The notes: a model not told the origin generated them from the letters alone. 64,000 nucleotides of DNA from Nannobrachium achirus (GCA_963921795.1 OY997651.1:50781518-50845517); one strand, 5' to 3'; numbered from the stretch's first letter, positions 10,040 through 21,827 are shown. Program-made: numbers and translations.

Positions 10040-10860
10040 AGCCTAACACACGGTCCAATAAGGCTCATGTGTATCTCAGACTTCATGTGACCAATCTGTG
10101 ACATCAGTCACTTATGATATATCTACGACATAATGACTCCATATTTGGAGTCTGTCCGATCCGACTTGCCATTCATTGATTTCCATTATGAAATTAAAGG
10201 GAAAAAGGAAAAAAGGGTAACATTCAAGTTCCATGTAAAAAGGAATGAAAGATGCCCAATAAGAGCACCATTGACTTCCATTATAATATAAAAATAAAAA
10301 AAAAGTAAAGTTTTATAAAACAACGTTTTATATATGAAAAAAACACATTCTGTCGGCACCTTGTTGTTACCATCACATGCTGCTTGCTGCTCCACACTCT
10401 GCTGCTCGCTGCTCAACTCTCTGCTCGCTGCTCAAGTCTTCCATATTTGGGCAGCAAACTCAAATCAAGAGAAATGACTGCAAAGCAGAAGTATTTATTG
10501 ATCGCCAGGTGTTAATTCATTAATTCATCCGCCCCTGCCAGGGTTTTCCGTCATCTCCCGATGGATTATGGGAAACTGAGTCCATAACTCCTCATTGACG
10601 ATATAACGTGTCAATGGTGGCCAAGCATTGGATATCAAATATAGCATCAATAGCAGCCAATGTGTTAAGATGGTAATTGGTGCTCAGACCAAGAGAAATG
10701 ACTGCAAAGCAGAAGTCTTTGAGATACACGGCTCAACAATATCATAAAGGTGAAGAAGTAGCCTTTTTTTTTTATTTACCTCTCCGGAGAGATACGTTTT
10801 AACCAAACATGTCTTCCTCAGCGTCGACAGTGTGCTCTAATCACGAAAATTGCTGAAATA
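10040..10860. other. Non-coding sequence, low-complexity patches only
   Basis: A-rich stretch at 10190-10340 and a short CTGCTCGCTGCTCAA reiteration at 10380-10435. TGACTGCAAAGCAGAAGT occurs at about 10473 and again at 10698, a small direct duplication. No gene seen. Confidence 0.5.
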
Positions 10861-11295
10861 GAGCGTTCTTCCAGGTGAAATATGATGTCTCCCCGTACGT
10901 GGCCCACACTATTGAAAATAACTGATCTACAAACTGTATCACATTGTGAGCTTGCAGTAGAATTAAAGGTTGTCATTATCAGTGGCCATTTGAGGAGGCT
11001 GGTGCATGAAAAAAAGAACTCAAAGCTTAACTGCAGAAGAGGATACAACTCAAATCACAAACACACACTCTATAAAACACATGCCTTCGTGAAATCTTAG
11101 ATCAGCCGTCAGAATTCCCAGAACATACAATAAAATATTCTGGTCTGATCTACACGCTTCACGCCAAGTTTCGAGCTTGGGGATCTGCTACTTTTGATGC
11201 TTTTGTGTGACGCTGTAGTATGATCAAGTAGGGATGTTAAAATTTTGGGGGAAAAAAACAGAGTATGGAGATGAGAAGTTTCTGCCAACAGTGAT

Positions 11296-11527
11296 ATATC
11301 GTCACTGTCGGTTCAAATGTGTATGTTTTTTCGCAAAGTAAAGCCCTGCTTCGTCATACAAGGCCTTCGCACAAAGGTAGTGAAAACAGCAGATCTACGA
11401 GCACACAACGCCTCGCACCGTGTGCTTGTAGATCGGCTGTTTTCACTAGTTTCAATCATTTTTAAAATGATACATGAAAAACGAACGGTTTTGGAAATAC
11501 AAGGTTTCCACCCGACAACGACGATAT
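11296..11527. mobile_element. TA-flanked MITE (family B), copy 3
   Basis: The right end (ACAAGGTTTCCACCCGACAA, then CGACGATATA) is intact. The left end retains ATCGTCACTGTCGG but has lost the AAACCTTGTAT block. Hairpin in the centre. Confidence 0.75.
11378..11448. repeat. Dispersed hairpin element, family B host
   Basis: TAGTGAAAACAGC / GCTGTTTTCACTA outer stem; CACAC/GTGTG inner variant; the GC-rich tip is shortened relative to the copy at 16869. Confidence 0.88.
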
Positions 11528-11599
11528 ATAGCAACGTATAGGTGTAACAGGTCTAAATGGGTTAACTGTTTGATATGAACTACTTTATCCTGAATTCAC

Positions 11600-12680
11600 A
11601 CCAGTGTTAATTGCGAGCCAGCCATCTGGGAAGTTGAAGGCTCAGTTGTTGGGCACCTTTAATCTCACAGAAAATGATAGTGGCCCTGACTGATACTTTA
11701 AACTAGCTTATCTTCAAAAACCTTAAACATCAAAGTCCACGGCCATCCTTGATGTTGCAGATTATGATCATTTGTGATCAGGACTCTCATCAAGTTTGCG
11801 CTGCTCTCAGATCAAGCCCGCTTTGGTATACAGAGAACATCCGTGAAACGCAAAATCTACTTTATCCAAGTTGACATTAACCCCAGTGTCTCCACACTCT
11901 GGTGAGCAGATTTAACTGCACTTTAAAAAAGCATGTTTTGACAGCAATGATCTGCTAAAAGCTTAAATGTGGGGAAACAAAGCTAAATGCACAATTATCA
12001 ATGACGTTTAAAACAGTCTGCCAAAAGGCGGTTCACACCAAAGGAACATCATGGCAATCAGGCTATCATGTTTCTTTAAAAAGCCAAATTCCCAGGCTGG
12101 CGTGATGATCACCCATTTGCCAGACAGTGAAAAACACCATTGCTTGTACGTCTTATTATAGACTGCTAATTAGAATAGGATACAAGCATAGGATAAAACA
12201 ATAATTTTATAATACAACCAAACAAATATAATCTAAATCTAAGAAAATAATCTAATAAGAATAATAAACATCAGAGACATTGTGACAAGCAATAAGGCAG
12301 TTTAGATCAACTCAATTCATCCCCCCAATAGCCCAATCTGATCCCCTTGTATATCAAAAAGTAATATAAATATTGTATTACCAATTAAAAGTACTCGTTT
12401 GTGAGTAAGTAACTAGATACTAGGATCCATTGGAATTTCTTTTTTCTTGCATTTTCCTGAAAATGGTTTTAGACATACAAGGTTTGCAACAGTGAATATA
12501 TTCATACTGTAAATCTATTTTATTCCCTCCGTGTTGTCATATCCGTGTTTATTTTAGTGGAGACCCTGCTTGGACTTTCAGAATCACAGCAAACACTTTC
12601 AGTTCCAATTCTACATTTCTGCCTTTTAATCGGCAGACATGTTGTCCTCCTCTGACAAAGTGTGCACCGCCTCATTATGT
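11600..12680. other. Non-coding sequence, no recognised element
   Basis: AT-rich, with no long reading frame. A small family B end fragment (GACATACAAGGTTTG) is at 12472. Nothing else recognised. Confidence 0.45.
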
Positions 12681-12922
12681 TGCCAGCGTGTCCATATCAG
12701 ACATTATAAAACTCATCTCGTTTTCATTGGAGTGTAATGGGTGTAATGAGTACCGTAGGGCCTTTTGGTCTGGCCAGACAGTCTACCACGTAGCACCCTC
12801 AGCAGGGGTGTCGCACCAAATTCTGGGCCCTGGGTACAATAATTCACTGCGGGCCCCCCATGAATGTTCTTTATAGGTTTAAACCATTTAGACTGGGAAC
12901 GCATTATTACACGTTAACTATT

Positions 12923-12979
12923 GAAAAATAGCAGATATACAAGCTCACAGCTGCAAGCTTGTAGATCTGCTATTTTTTG
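12923..12979. repeat. Dispersed hairpin element (first of a pair)
   Basis: GAAAAATAGCAGATATAC paired with GTAGATCTGCTATTTTTT-like sequence around CAAGCTCACAGCTGCAAGCTT; the tip is reduced to almost no loop. Confidence 0.85.
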
Positions 12980-13195
12980 AAAATGTCTTTGAATATTTCA
13001 AAAGATTTTTTGAAAAACCTATGTTTTTAAGCTCAAACCTTTTCATGTTAAGGACCCACAAAATTGTATTTGGCCGCAGACCCCCATCTCAAAATATTTA
13101 GTTCCAGGGACCCCCCAGAAGCAAAATCTGAGTTACAAATGTTCCCTTAAAAAATACATATAGTCAAAGATTTGCACACATTTGTACAACTTTTC

Positions 13196-13268
13196 AAAAA
13201 TAGCAAATCTACAAGCTTGCAGCGCGGCACTCGGTGCCGCGCTGTGAGCTTGTATATTTGCTATTTTT
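13196..13268. repeat. Dispersed hairpin element (second of a pair)
   Basis: AAAAATAGC / GCTATTTTT outer stem and GCGCGGCAC / GTGCCGCGC tip. The tip is identical to the copies at 274 and 42170. Confidence 0.88.
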
Positions 13269-13959
13269 CAATAGCTAAAGTATAAAATAATTAAGGCCCC
13301 TCCACCTTGGGCCCTAGTTACTAAGTCTCACTTTCCATCCCCCTTGTGACGCCCCTGACCCTCACATTCAGCCCAAATCGATGCCATCAATGCCCTGCCT
13401 ATCCAAAGGACACAATTATCCCTGGTTGTTCTGAATGCCTGGTGAGTACGCTATGTGTGTAAATGGTTTTTAATGTGATGATTGTCCCAAATGATCAAAG
13501 CAGTGGCCAGTGCATGATGCCTGATGTCAGCACACCTTCTGGAATAGAATGCTGGCATTGGACGAGATGAAAGACACTTATACCTGCAGTCTCTCTGGCT
13601 CTGGGAGGTTGTACTTATTTATTTGAGATTGGCAAATTATTTTACCCTTTTACCCTTTTTTCCTGCCAATTTAATTACTATTATGACAATTAAATTCCTC
13701 TCCACACATTTCTGCTGTCAATGCCTGCCAGTGAGGAGCCCCCACCGGAAGGATGTAGTGCCTCTGTCCTACTCCTCCTGCTAAAGACTCCCCATGTTGT
13801 GGGTTTGTACATCTGCTATTTAAAACCTTTTAATCCATGTTAGAATGCTCCACAAAGATGTTAAATATGAGCGTTAGCTATGGTCAAACAAAGGGAAACA
13901 AAATAACTCTACAATGAATGCCTCCCTGCATGCAATGTACGCATGCCTGAAACTACAAG

Positions 13960-14600
13960 TTCAGAACCATGGACAGCGTATGTACATACACAACCTGAGT
14001 TCAGCACCATGGACAACGTATGTACATACACACCCTGAGTTCAGCACCATGGACAGCGTATGTACATACCCCGAGTTCAGCACCATGGACAGCGCATGTA
14101 CATACACAACCTGAGTTCAGCACCATGGACAGCGTATGTACATACACACCCTGAGTTCAGCACCATGGACAGCACATGTACATACCCCGATTCAGCACCA
14201 TGGACAGCGCATGTACATACACAACCTGAGTTCAGCACCATGGACAGCGCAAGCAAGCACACAGCACAGCCTAGAGCTGTGTCTCAAGTCCTTAAATCAA
14301 ATCCTATTTCCTATTTCCTTGCTTGTATGTTAGTCCCTCCCATTAAGGAAATAGAGAAGAGGCCAACCCTTGCAGGGGCGCTTTAGTGTTAGTGGGTGGA
14401 ACTAACATACAAGGAAATAGGAAAGAAGTGTAGGGAAATAGGATCTAATTTAAGGACTTGAGACGCAGACAGCGCACACACATACAGAACCTAAGAGTTC
14501 AGCACCATGGACAGCACACATACATACACAACCTGAGAGTCTAGGACCATGGACAGCGCACGCACATACAACAACCTAACAGTTCACCACCATGGACAGT
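13960..14600 (+). repeat. Minisatellite, about 36-40 bp unit, interrupted
   Basis: The unit TTCAGCACCATGGACAGCG plus TATGTACATACACAACCTGAG is repeated about seven times at 13960-14260 and again, more diverged, at 14465-14600. The block between is a separate inverted-repeat element. Confidence 0.9.
14277..14468. mobile_element. TIR element inserted in the minisatellite
   Basis: The left end CTGTGTCTCAAGTCCTTAAA and the inverted right end (CTGCGTCTCAAGTCCTTAAA) match for about 35 bp with few differences, enclosing about 120 bp. No clear target duplication was found, so the superfamily is undecided. Confidence 0.65.
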
Positions 14601-14868
14601 GATCCGACCCAGCCTTACCCTCCCCCTAATCCTTCTATTGTAAACATCTACTGTATAAATTTTTCCTCCCTGTTTTTTTGTTCTTTTTCTGACTATCTGC
14701 TGTCTAGTACTGTGTTCTATCCGTCTGTCATTCAATGTTATATGAGATACTTTAATGGTTTCCTGTGAAGCCAAGTGCTTACTAGGATCTCCTTTTAGTT
14801 GACCTTGTACCAGTGAACTGTACCGTCATGAAACTGTACCCTTTTCTATGCAAACTTCTAATAAAGTC

Positions 14869-14901
<33 letters not shown>

Positions 14902-14902
14902 G
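14600..14902 (+). mobile_element. Probable LINE 3' end with (CAAT)n tail
   Basis: A 3'-UTR-like stretch ends CTTCTAATAAAGTCTTCAAT and runs directly into seven CAAT units. A poly(A) signal joined to a short-repeat tail is typical of non-LTR elements. No coding part remains, and a host-gene 3' UTR is not excluded. Confidence 0.4.
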
Positions 14903-14911
14903 TCATTTTGG

Positions 14912-14967
14912 ACAAACTCGCAGTGCGGCACGAAGTGGCGTGCTGTGAGCTTGTACATCTGTTATTT
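14912..14967. repeat. Dispersed hairpin element, left arm eroded
   Basis: AAACTCGCAGTGCGGCAC opposite GTGGCGTGCTGTGAGC; the right outer arm CTTGTACATCTGTTATTT remains, while most of the left outer arm is lost. Confidence 0.65.
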
Positions 14968-15059
14968 CTGAAAAGCACTGTTCTAAATGAGATTCCTGAA
15001 AAACGTACAGTATAAATCTAGCGTACTGTTAATAGTCTGAAGAATCGTGTCGCTTGAGT

Positions 15060-15869
15060 GTCCTTCCTTCCTTCCTTCCTTCCTTCCGTATCCTCGTGAC
15101 CGTCCTTCCGTATCCTCTGTGATGTCAGTGTGATGTCAGCGAGTTGTGACATCACTTCCTGTACAGGGCGGCTACACGAAATGTGGATAACACTATATAT
15201 GGAGATAGTCCAGTCCATCATGTCATATGGGACTACCGTCATAGAAAGTAGCCATTGTTAGGCCAGAGTCATTGGCTGTCTAAACATGGAGATGTGGATA
15301 ACACTATATATGGAGATAGTCTAGTCCAATATGTCATATGGGACTATCGTCATAGACAGTAGCCATTGTTAATCCGGAGTCAATGGCTGACTGTCTGTAC
15401 AGGAAGTGATGTCACATGACATACTTTTTATGCCCATATATGAGTCCTAACATGGAGATGTGGATAACACTATATATGGAGATAGTCTAGTCCAATATGT
15501 CATATGGAACTACCGTCATAGACACAGCCATTGACTCCGGCCTAACAATGGCTACTGTCTATGACGGTAGTCCCATTATGACATGATGGACTGGACTATC
15601 TCCATATATAGTGTTCTCCACATTTCCATGTTTAGGCCCCATCGCTCACACCCTCGATGGGGTTGGCGATAGGGCCTTTCTGTGTGGAGTTTGCATGTTT
15701 CCCCATGTCTCCTAGGGTTGATACCCTCACAAAAACATGAACAAACTCCCCCCAGAATGATAACAACTAGATTCGTCAGAGAAACACTGTGGTTGGCCAG
15801 ATAGTCAAGAATTGGCGCGACCTCGCCCTTTAGGGCGAGGTCGCATGTCACCCTGAGGTGTCTTACTAG
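15060..15869 (+). mobile_element. Repeat with terminal hairpin and CTAG end, copy 2
   Basis: Contains a (CTTC)n start, three direct copies of about 120 bp (ATGGAGATAGTCTAGTCC...) and one inverted copy at about 15530-15625. A SINE-body fragment follows at 15638-15760. The terminal hairpin GACCTCGCCC / GGGCGAGGTC is followed by TCTTACTAG at 15861-15869. The 5' boundary is not defined. Confidence 0.5.
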
Positions 15870-15899
15870 TAGTAGAAGTGTACAGTGCAATGTTAACTG

Positions 15900-16490
15900 T
15901 GTATTTTTACAGGACCCCGTGAGGCTTCTTTTTTTTTTTTCCACTGTCAGCTGCGGAAAGATCAGTGCAGTTGGAATGCAGCTGCAGTCCTTCCCTCTGT
16001 CCCTCTCTGGTGCCTCTGCTTTCAACCTTTGAATATGATCTTCACTCCTCATCCCGCGACGTATATTGAAGATTGTTGCCGCTTTCCTGCGACAAAGCCT
16101 TTTCCCACTACTCTCACGAAAGAGATGTTATCAAAGCACTTCTAAAGGGAAGAATTCTAGGTAATAATCAATAATTACAGGCCAGACCGTGTCTCTTGTG
16201 CCAAAACGAGCACACTCTGTGTTTGTAGTCTGTATAATCCTGTTTGCCGTGTGCAGTGCACGCCTCACAAAGATTCAAAATAAGAAAATAATAGTCAGCA
16301 CTCCTGTCCTTCTGGTACTAAGCTATATGCACAGCAGCCATATTGGAGAGAAGTTGGGTCTCTTCTCACTTCCTTCAAAGGTGTTACCAATGATACTAAT
16401 GAAGGCTCTGTTCCATTACATGCACAGTGATCTCAAACCTTTTATTTCAAGGACCCCCATAACTCTGTGAGAGTGTACAAATGAAACCAA
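15900..16490. other. Non-coding sequence, no recognised element
   Basis: Contains a hAT-like internal scrap (CTTTTATTTCAAGGACCCCC) near 16438. Nothing else recognised. Confidence 0.4.
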
Positions 16491-16763
16491 ATGTACCCAT
16501 AAGGCGGGGGTCAGCAACCCGCGGCTCTAGAGCCACACGCGGCTCTTTAGCGCCACCCTAGTGGCTCCCTGGAGCTTTTTCAAAAATGTATTAAGAAAAA
16601 AAAAATGTATATTTTGTTTTAATATGGTTTCTGTAGGAGATTCTTAGCGCTTTCCAATGCTGTAAATATGTGTAGAATAAATATTAAATGTAATGCTCAT
16701 TATGTATTTGTAGCCTACTTAGTCATTTTGACAGTAGGCTATATAGCTAATATAGACTTAATA

Positions 16764-17026
16764 TATTGTCACTGTCGGGCAGAAACCTTGTATCTCCAAG
16801 TTTCAAATTTGTATGTTTTTTTAGCAAAGTAAAGCCCTGCTTCATTATACAAGACTGACGCACAAAAGTAGTGAAAACAGCAGATCTACAAGCACACAAC
16901 GCCTCGCGGTGCGAGGCGTTGTGTGCTTGTAGATCGGCTGTTTTCACTAGTTTAGTTCATTTTGTAAATGATAAATACAAAACGAAGTTTTGGACATACA
17001 AGGTTTCTACCCGACAACGACGATAT
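16764..17026. mobile_element. TA-flanked MITE (family B), copy 4, best preserved
   Basis: The ends ATTGTCACTGTCGGGCAGAA and (inverted) ATCGTCGTTGTCGGGTAGAA extend about 28 bp, with TA on each side. The central hairpin is complete. Confidence 0.85.
16869..16949. repeat. Dispersed hairpin element, most complete copy (81 bp)
   Basis: From TAGTGAAAACAGC to GCTGTTTTCACTA almost every position pairs; the inner stem AACGCCTCGC / GCGAGGCGTT closes on a 3-nt GGT loop. Only the GCAG/CGGC positions mismatch. Confidence 0.92.
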
Positions 17027-17345
17027 ACAGTATAAGGCTTTTATATTTTTTTGCGGCTCCAGACAGATTTGATTTTAGTTTCTTTGGTCCAATATGGCTC
17101 TTTCAACATTTTGGGTTGCCGACCCCTGCCATAAGGTAATACCTGTGAATGAAGCAAGAAGAGACCCGACCTCTCCAAAATGGTTGCTGTGCATAGCATA
17201 TTCATAGATGCACGGCCAGAATTTGCCATTCAATTTAGAATTTAGCAGACACTCTTTATCGAGAGTGACTTACAAGTGTGAAATCAGTGTAAATGTGAAC
17301 TCTAGTCAACACCAAGGTAAATAGATATACATGAGTAGGCTCAGC

Positions 17346-17675
17346 AGTGGTTTTCAACCTGTGGGTCAGGACCCCTAGGGGGGCCCCCAAATGATTTTGG
17401 GGGTCCCCAGATGATTAGCTTAATCTTAATTGTTGTTTCACTCAACAGTAAACAAATCAACATACAGTTTAAGTGTATAGAGGGTAACTGCACATTTCTA
17501 AAGTGACTTTTTAAGGACCTTTTAATACCTCTAAAATGACAAATGAAACATTGGCCAAATCATCAAACATCAGAAGCAGAAATTGTGAAAATAGCAGATC
17601 TACATGCTCACAACGGTAAACATCATGCCCACCATCAGTCCTTTGCACGAAAAAGTTTGAGAAGTACCGATTTAG
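17346..17675 (+). mobile_element. hAT-like repeat
   Basis: CAGTGGTTTTCAACCTGTGG start; the inverted right end AAGTTTGAGAAGTACCGA is diverged. The interior includes half a hairpin (GTGAAAATAGCAGATCTACA) at 17587. Confidence 0.55.
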
Positions 17676-18009
17676 AAGACATACTTTGTAGAATCAGCCT
17701 CAGGGTCATACTGGGTCAATGTGCGATTGTGAAGCAGAGCATGGCTGAAAAAAGAGCATCTTTGCTCAGCGAACCTCAATAGTTATGGGTGAAGTGACTC
17801 ATCATTCGTCTGCAAACAGCGAGAGGGCACTGGAGGCATGGATAATAGATTGATATCAGGAAAAAGCCCTAAAACTCACCTGAGTGCAGTGTTTGGCTTT
17901 AGTTCATGGTTCATGAACTGTAATGATATTCTGAGAGGCCAGCTTGAGGCTCCACGCGAGATAAATCCTAAAACCTTCAAATTATTCAGCTCATGTGAAC
18001 GTGTCAAAG

Positions 18010-18370
18010 TTCTGTTTGGGGTTAGTTTTTGTACTTTACTGGGTATTTCCAATTTCCAATACTTGTAATTCTACTCCACTACATCTTGGTACTTTTACTC
18101 CACTACAATTACTTGAAAAATGTAGTTACTTTGAAGATATAAATTATAATATTATAAAACATACATAAACCACTTTAGCCCTATTGTATACCTTGGCTAT
18201 TTGAAAATAGCCAATCTACAAGCTCACAACGCGTCGCATCGTGACACGTTGTGAGCTTGTAGATCTGCTATTTTCAAACATTCTGTACTTTTACTTTTGG
18301 TACTTAACTAGTTATTGATGGCAATCATTTTGTACTTTTACTCAAGTACATTTTGTATTCCGTATTTTTA
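18010..18370. mobile_element. GTACTTT-rich MITE (family D), copy 1
   Basis: Repeated TACTTTTACTCCACTAC and TACTTTTACTCAAGTACA words form the common fish repeat with ends near CAGTGGTG. The hairpin is located after the shared word CACTTTAGCCCTAT. Confidence 0.6.
18200..18278. repeat. Dispersed hairpin element, family D host
   Basis: TTTGAAAATAGCC pairs with TGCTATTTTCAAA; the inner stem CACAACGCGTCGC / GTGACACGTTGTG has two mismatches. Confidence 0.9.
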
Positions 18371-18779
18371 CTTTTAGTTTAGGTTTAGTAATCCATGTTT
18401 CCGCAGCTATTACGAAAGCTAACATGAATCTTTCCCTATAATTATGCTTGCAAAATGACCTACTGTATGTTAACACAATATAACCTTCATATGAAGTGTT
18501 TAATGACAAGGTGACTGTTTTCATATTTTCCTGAGTGACTTTGGCAATGACGATGCAAATTAGTAAAAGTAAAACAAAAGAAAGCTCCAGAAGGACATTG
18601 ATGTTAATGATCCTGTCTGTATTGCATGTAGCTTCATCATCCTGGTCAACCTTGAACAAAAAGGTCATTACAGCCTCCCTTCATCCGTCAACAATCACTG
18701 AAACATTTTTTTTTTGTGATGCTTTCTTTTTTTTACCTTGTGGCTTTGCAGGAAGCAGAGGTCTGTAAGTGTAACCTGT

Positions 18780-19165
18780 GTGTATCGCGATTTACGATAT
18801 TATTACAATAATTGAAATATCCCCAACAGTCATTATCCTGGGGTGGAACATTTGCCAAAAAAATCGCAGATCTACAAGGTCACAACGCGTCGCAAAAGAG
18901 TGTTGATCGAGAGTGAAAAAAAAAGACTGTATCAAGTACTTTATTTTCATTTATTTCCAGGTCCGTTTTACCAATTATAGAGGGTTTTAAGGTACTGGAT
19001 ATGCAGCTCGACAAATACAAGGTGAATTGAACCCAGTGCATGATGGAGGACAATTCCACGATACATTTTTATCTCCAAGATACAATTATTGTGAGTGTCT
19101 TTTTTATTTTATTTATCACGATAAACGATAATAACGATTATCGTCCCATCCCTACCTGTGTGTCT
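18780..19165. mobile_element. hAT-like repeat with CGATAATCG end
   Basis: The right end, read inward, is AGGGATGGGACGATAATCG, a hAT-type terminus. The interior has a half hairpin (CGCAGATCTACAAGGTCAC) near 18863. No target duplication confirmed. Confidence 0.45.
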
Positions 19166-19190
19166 GAGAATTCTGGGCGTTCCGCCCAGA

Positions 19191-19260
19191 CAAAAATGAT
19201 CTACATGGCAAGCTCACAATGCGTTGCCACACATTGTGAGCTTGTAGATCTGCCATTTTG
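19191..19260. repeat. Dispersed hairpin element
   Basis: CAAAAATGATCTACATGGCA / TGTAGATCTGCCATTTTG; the stem AAGCTCACAATGCGT / ACATTGTGAGCTT is intact. Confidence 0.82.
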
Positions 19261-19497
19261 ACAAATCAATTTGTGTAGAGTGAAATAAGAGCGCGCCAAA
19301 GACGCTCTTTACAGGCTTTTATCAAGTATAAAGGACTTAAGCGGTAGTGAATTTGTAGCTTAACAAAAGCTAATTCATCGTATTATATGACGGAGGAGGT
19401 TTTCACAATAAATTTAAATCCATGTAATATGATTATCCCATCCCTAATGTGTATATGACAGTATATCAGTCTATTGCCTGATCTTTTGACCAAGGTT

Positions 19498-19893
19498 TGT
19501 ACAGTACACTTTTAACCCATTTAGGCCTAGAATTATTGAATGCTTTAACCATTGAAAAATAGCAGATATACAAGCTCACAGCGCGCCACCGAGTGCCACG
19601 CTGCGAGCTTGTAGATCTGCTATTTTTGGAAAAAGTTGTGAAAATGTGTGCAAATCTTTGAATATGTATTTTGAAAGTGACGTTTGTAACTCAAATTTTG
19701 CTTCCGGGGGGTCCCTGGAACTAAATATTTTGAGATGCGGGTCCGTGGCCAAATAAATATCATTTTGAAAAGGTCACATGAAAAGGTTTGAGAACCACTG
19801 ACATAGTGGTCTCTCAAGAACAGACTAACTGAGCTCCAGTTAAGTGAAAAGGACCTTTTCTTTGACGATGGCTGGCCAGATTGCTGACATAGA
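19498..19893 (-). mobile_element. Family A repeat, inverted copy of the 1-400 segment
   Basis: The inverted CAGTGGTTCTCAAACC lies at about 19785-19800, and the extra sequence beyond it (GCTGGCCAGATTGCTGACAT) matches the left edge of the window. A 23-bp direct repeat beginning CTTTTGACCAAGG lies at about 19483 and 19975, bracketing the segment. Confidence 0.75.
19554..19627. repeat. Dispersed hairpin element, family A host
   Basis: GAAAAATAGCAGATATAC / GTAGATCTGCTATTTTTG with a GCGCGCCACC tip; the inner stem has a few mismatches compared with 274-345. Confidence 0.87.
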
Positions 19894-20346
19894 AACATAG
19901 GTTTTTCAAAAAGTCTTAGAAGGATTCAAAAGACACTTATAGAATTGGGTAAAAATTCTAATTTTCACGAATTTCTTTTGACCAAGGTTTGTACAGTGCA
20001 TACATTTGCAGCTTTGATCAACAGAGATGGAATTAATTGGATCCATCCATTGGTTGACTTTACCACACAGTTCAATATATTTCCTGCTTTCTTTATCTGC
20101 ATTATACAAATAAAAACGATATAAAAAATCCTTGTTTCAGGCCCATCTTTGCAAAAATCCATACATTTTGTATAATGTAAACCTAGCTGACAAATAACAG
20201 GCATGCGAGGCAAGGTGAGTGTTTATCTCTGAAACTCATAGAATATATTGATATGATATGAAGCCAAACTAGGTGCAATATTGTTGATGTTTAATTTAGC
20301 CCATTAATTCCTAACATTGTTCTGTTTCTGTTGCTACAGTATAGTG

Positions 20347-20870
20347 CAGTGGTTCAACCAGTGGTCTGGGGACCACCAGTGGTCCTTGAGGGGGTTCCAG
20401 ATTTAGCGCAACACACCATGATCATCAGGTATGATTACACTTGGAGGAAGATATTTAAAAAAAAAAAAAGCATGCACCGGTTCATTAACCTGGTTTTCAG
20501 GTGGGGGTGACCCAGCTGAAGTTAGCCACACCCACCGCTGAATGGTAAATAGGGGAGGGGGTGATTATATTTTATGATATCATTAAAGCGTTTTATTTCA
20601 CTCAGGACCTTTGCCTCAGAGGCGTTCAGCTTTCAGGAATTTAGATATTATAACCACACCTGGGGTGTCTATTAGAATAATGTTAACTCCATAGACACGT
20701 ACAAAACAGAAAAAAGTACAAAACTATGGCACCACCTCTTTAATTTACAAGAAGTCTACACAATTAAGAGAATGTAGAATAGTTGATGTTTTTATCAATG
20801 TTTGCCTGTTATCTTTCCTATGGTACCACATAGATAAAGACTTATCCAACGATAACAACATATTCTACAC
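20347..20870. mobile_element. hAT-like repeat containing the empty LTR target site
   Basis: It begins CAGTGGTTCAACC. Its 20401-20600 part is shared with 61500-61735 (CCCAGCTGAAGTTAGCCACA). On its minus strand ACATTCTCTTAATTGTGTAG is continuous, whereas the related repeat at 5600/7324 is interrupted by 1.7 kb. Confidence 0.55.
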
Positions 20871-20950
20871 GTGTGTGCGGAGGAATTGAGTGGCATAACA
20901 ACAAAATTGGGGAGAAAAGGGTGGTAAAAAAATAACTGGCTACTCTAAAA

Positions 20951-21525
20951 TAGGGGTGTAACGATAGAGTAACTGTATCGAAATATCGTTTTTAACTTAA
21001 AGAATCGAAGTATATCGAAATGAAAACAGCTAAAATCGAATCGTATCGCTTTATTTTGTATCGTATTGAATCGGCAGTGCAAAGAATCGATTGTATCGAT
21101 ACTACTTACTTGTGCATTGAATTTAGCATTTTTAAGAAGAAAATGTTAAAAGGGGGGGGTTTAACTACTTTTCCTTTCCATATAGCTACACTGGTCTATC
21201 GATAAATGTGTGTAATCTCTGGGTTTATGTCAAGGTGCGGGTTTGTCAATATACAATGTCCATGTATTCGCCAGATAATCACTGTGTTTACTTATTTATA
21301 TCCATAATAATACGTTTCCCTTAAAAAACCTGCACTATCCACACCTTTCACAGAATTCACACAGGTTTAATTTCTTTGCTAAATAGTTACCATATCTATT
21401 TTAAATCATTGAATCGAATCATATCGTATCGCCATGAATGAACCAATATCGTCCATGTATCGTATCGTCAACCATGTATCGTGATATGTATCGAATCGGT
21501 GTTAAAATGTATCGTTACACACCTA
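20951..21525 (+). mobile_element. hAT-like MITE with TATCGTTACAC ends
   Basis: Starts TAGGGGTGTAACGATA; ends TATCGTTACACACCTA. The body is full of ATCGTATCG words. The flanking bases do not give a clean 8-bp duplication. Confidence 0.6.
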
Positions 21526-21580
21526 CTAAATAATAATACAAAAGATTTGCACAAAATGATTTTTTCATTATTACATTTTT

Positions 21581-21653
21581 AATTGCAGATCTACACGCTC
21601 ATAGCACGGCACTTAGTGACACTCTATGAGCTGGTATAGATCTGCTATTTTTT
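21581..21653. repeat. Dispersed hairpin element, diverged
   Basis: AATTGCAGATCTACACGCTC / GAGCTGGTATAGATCTGC; the tip GCACGGCAC opposite GTGACACTC is imperfect. Confidence 0.78.
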
Positions 21654-21827
21654 TGAATAGCTAAAATCTAAAATGACACGCATGCATGATGCATAATGTG
21701 AACCCCCAGATGTTAATTATGAAAGATTTATATCCGATGGCCGCTGGGCTCTATGGACAAATTAGCATATATAATCATTTCATTTCCACGCGGATGAAGA
21801 GAACAGTGTCAGGATGTGCTGCCACCC

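Larger units (their letters stand above)
12803..13357 (+). mobile_element. hAT element with two internal hairpins, copy 1
   Basis: It starts CAGGGGTGTCGCACC and ends GTGACGCCCCTG. The flanks ACCCTCAG and ACCCTCAC are a 7/8 target duplication. Inside are two hairpins (12923-12979 and 13196-13268) on either side of family A sequence (AAACCTTTTCATGTTAAGG). The same arrangement is found at 41804-42334. Confidence 0.82.
16505..17128 (+). mobile_element. hAT element with 8-bp duplication and nested MITE
   Basis: It starts CGGGGGTCAGCAACCCGCGG (first CA mutated to CG) and ends GGTTGCCGACCCCTG. CCATAAGG flanks it exactly at 16497-16504 and 17129-17136. A family B MITE is nested at 16764-17026. Confidence 0.9.

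Noticed and set aside
13914-14386. Frames with repeated SAPWTAYVHT-like motif
   Set aside because: Minisatellite translation, changing frame between units.
15576-16052. 158-residue minus-strand frame
   Set aside because: Composite of repeat pieces (SINE body and CTAG-ending repeat); not a gene.
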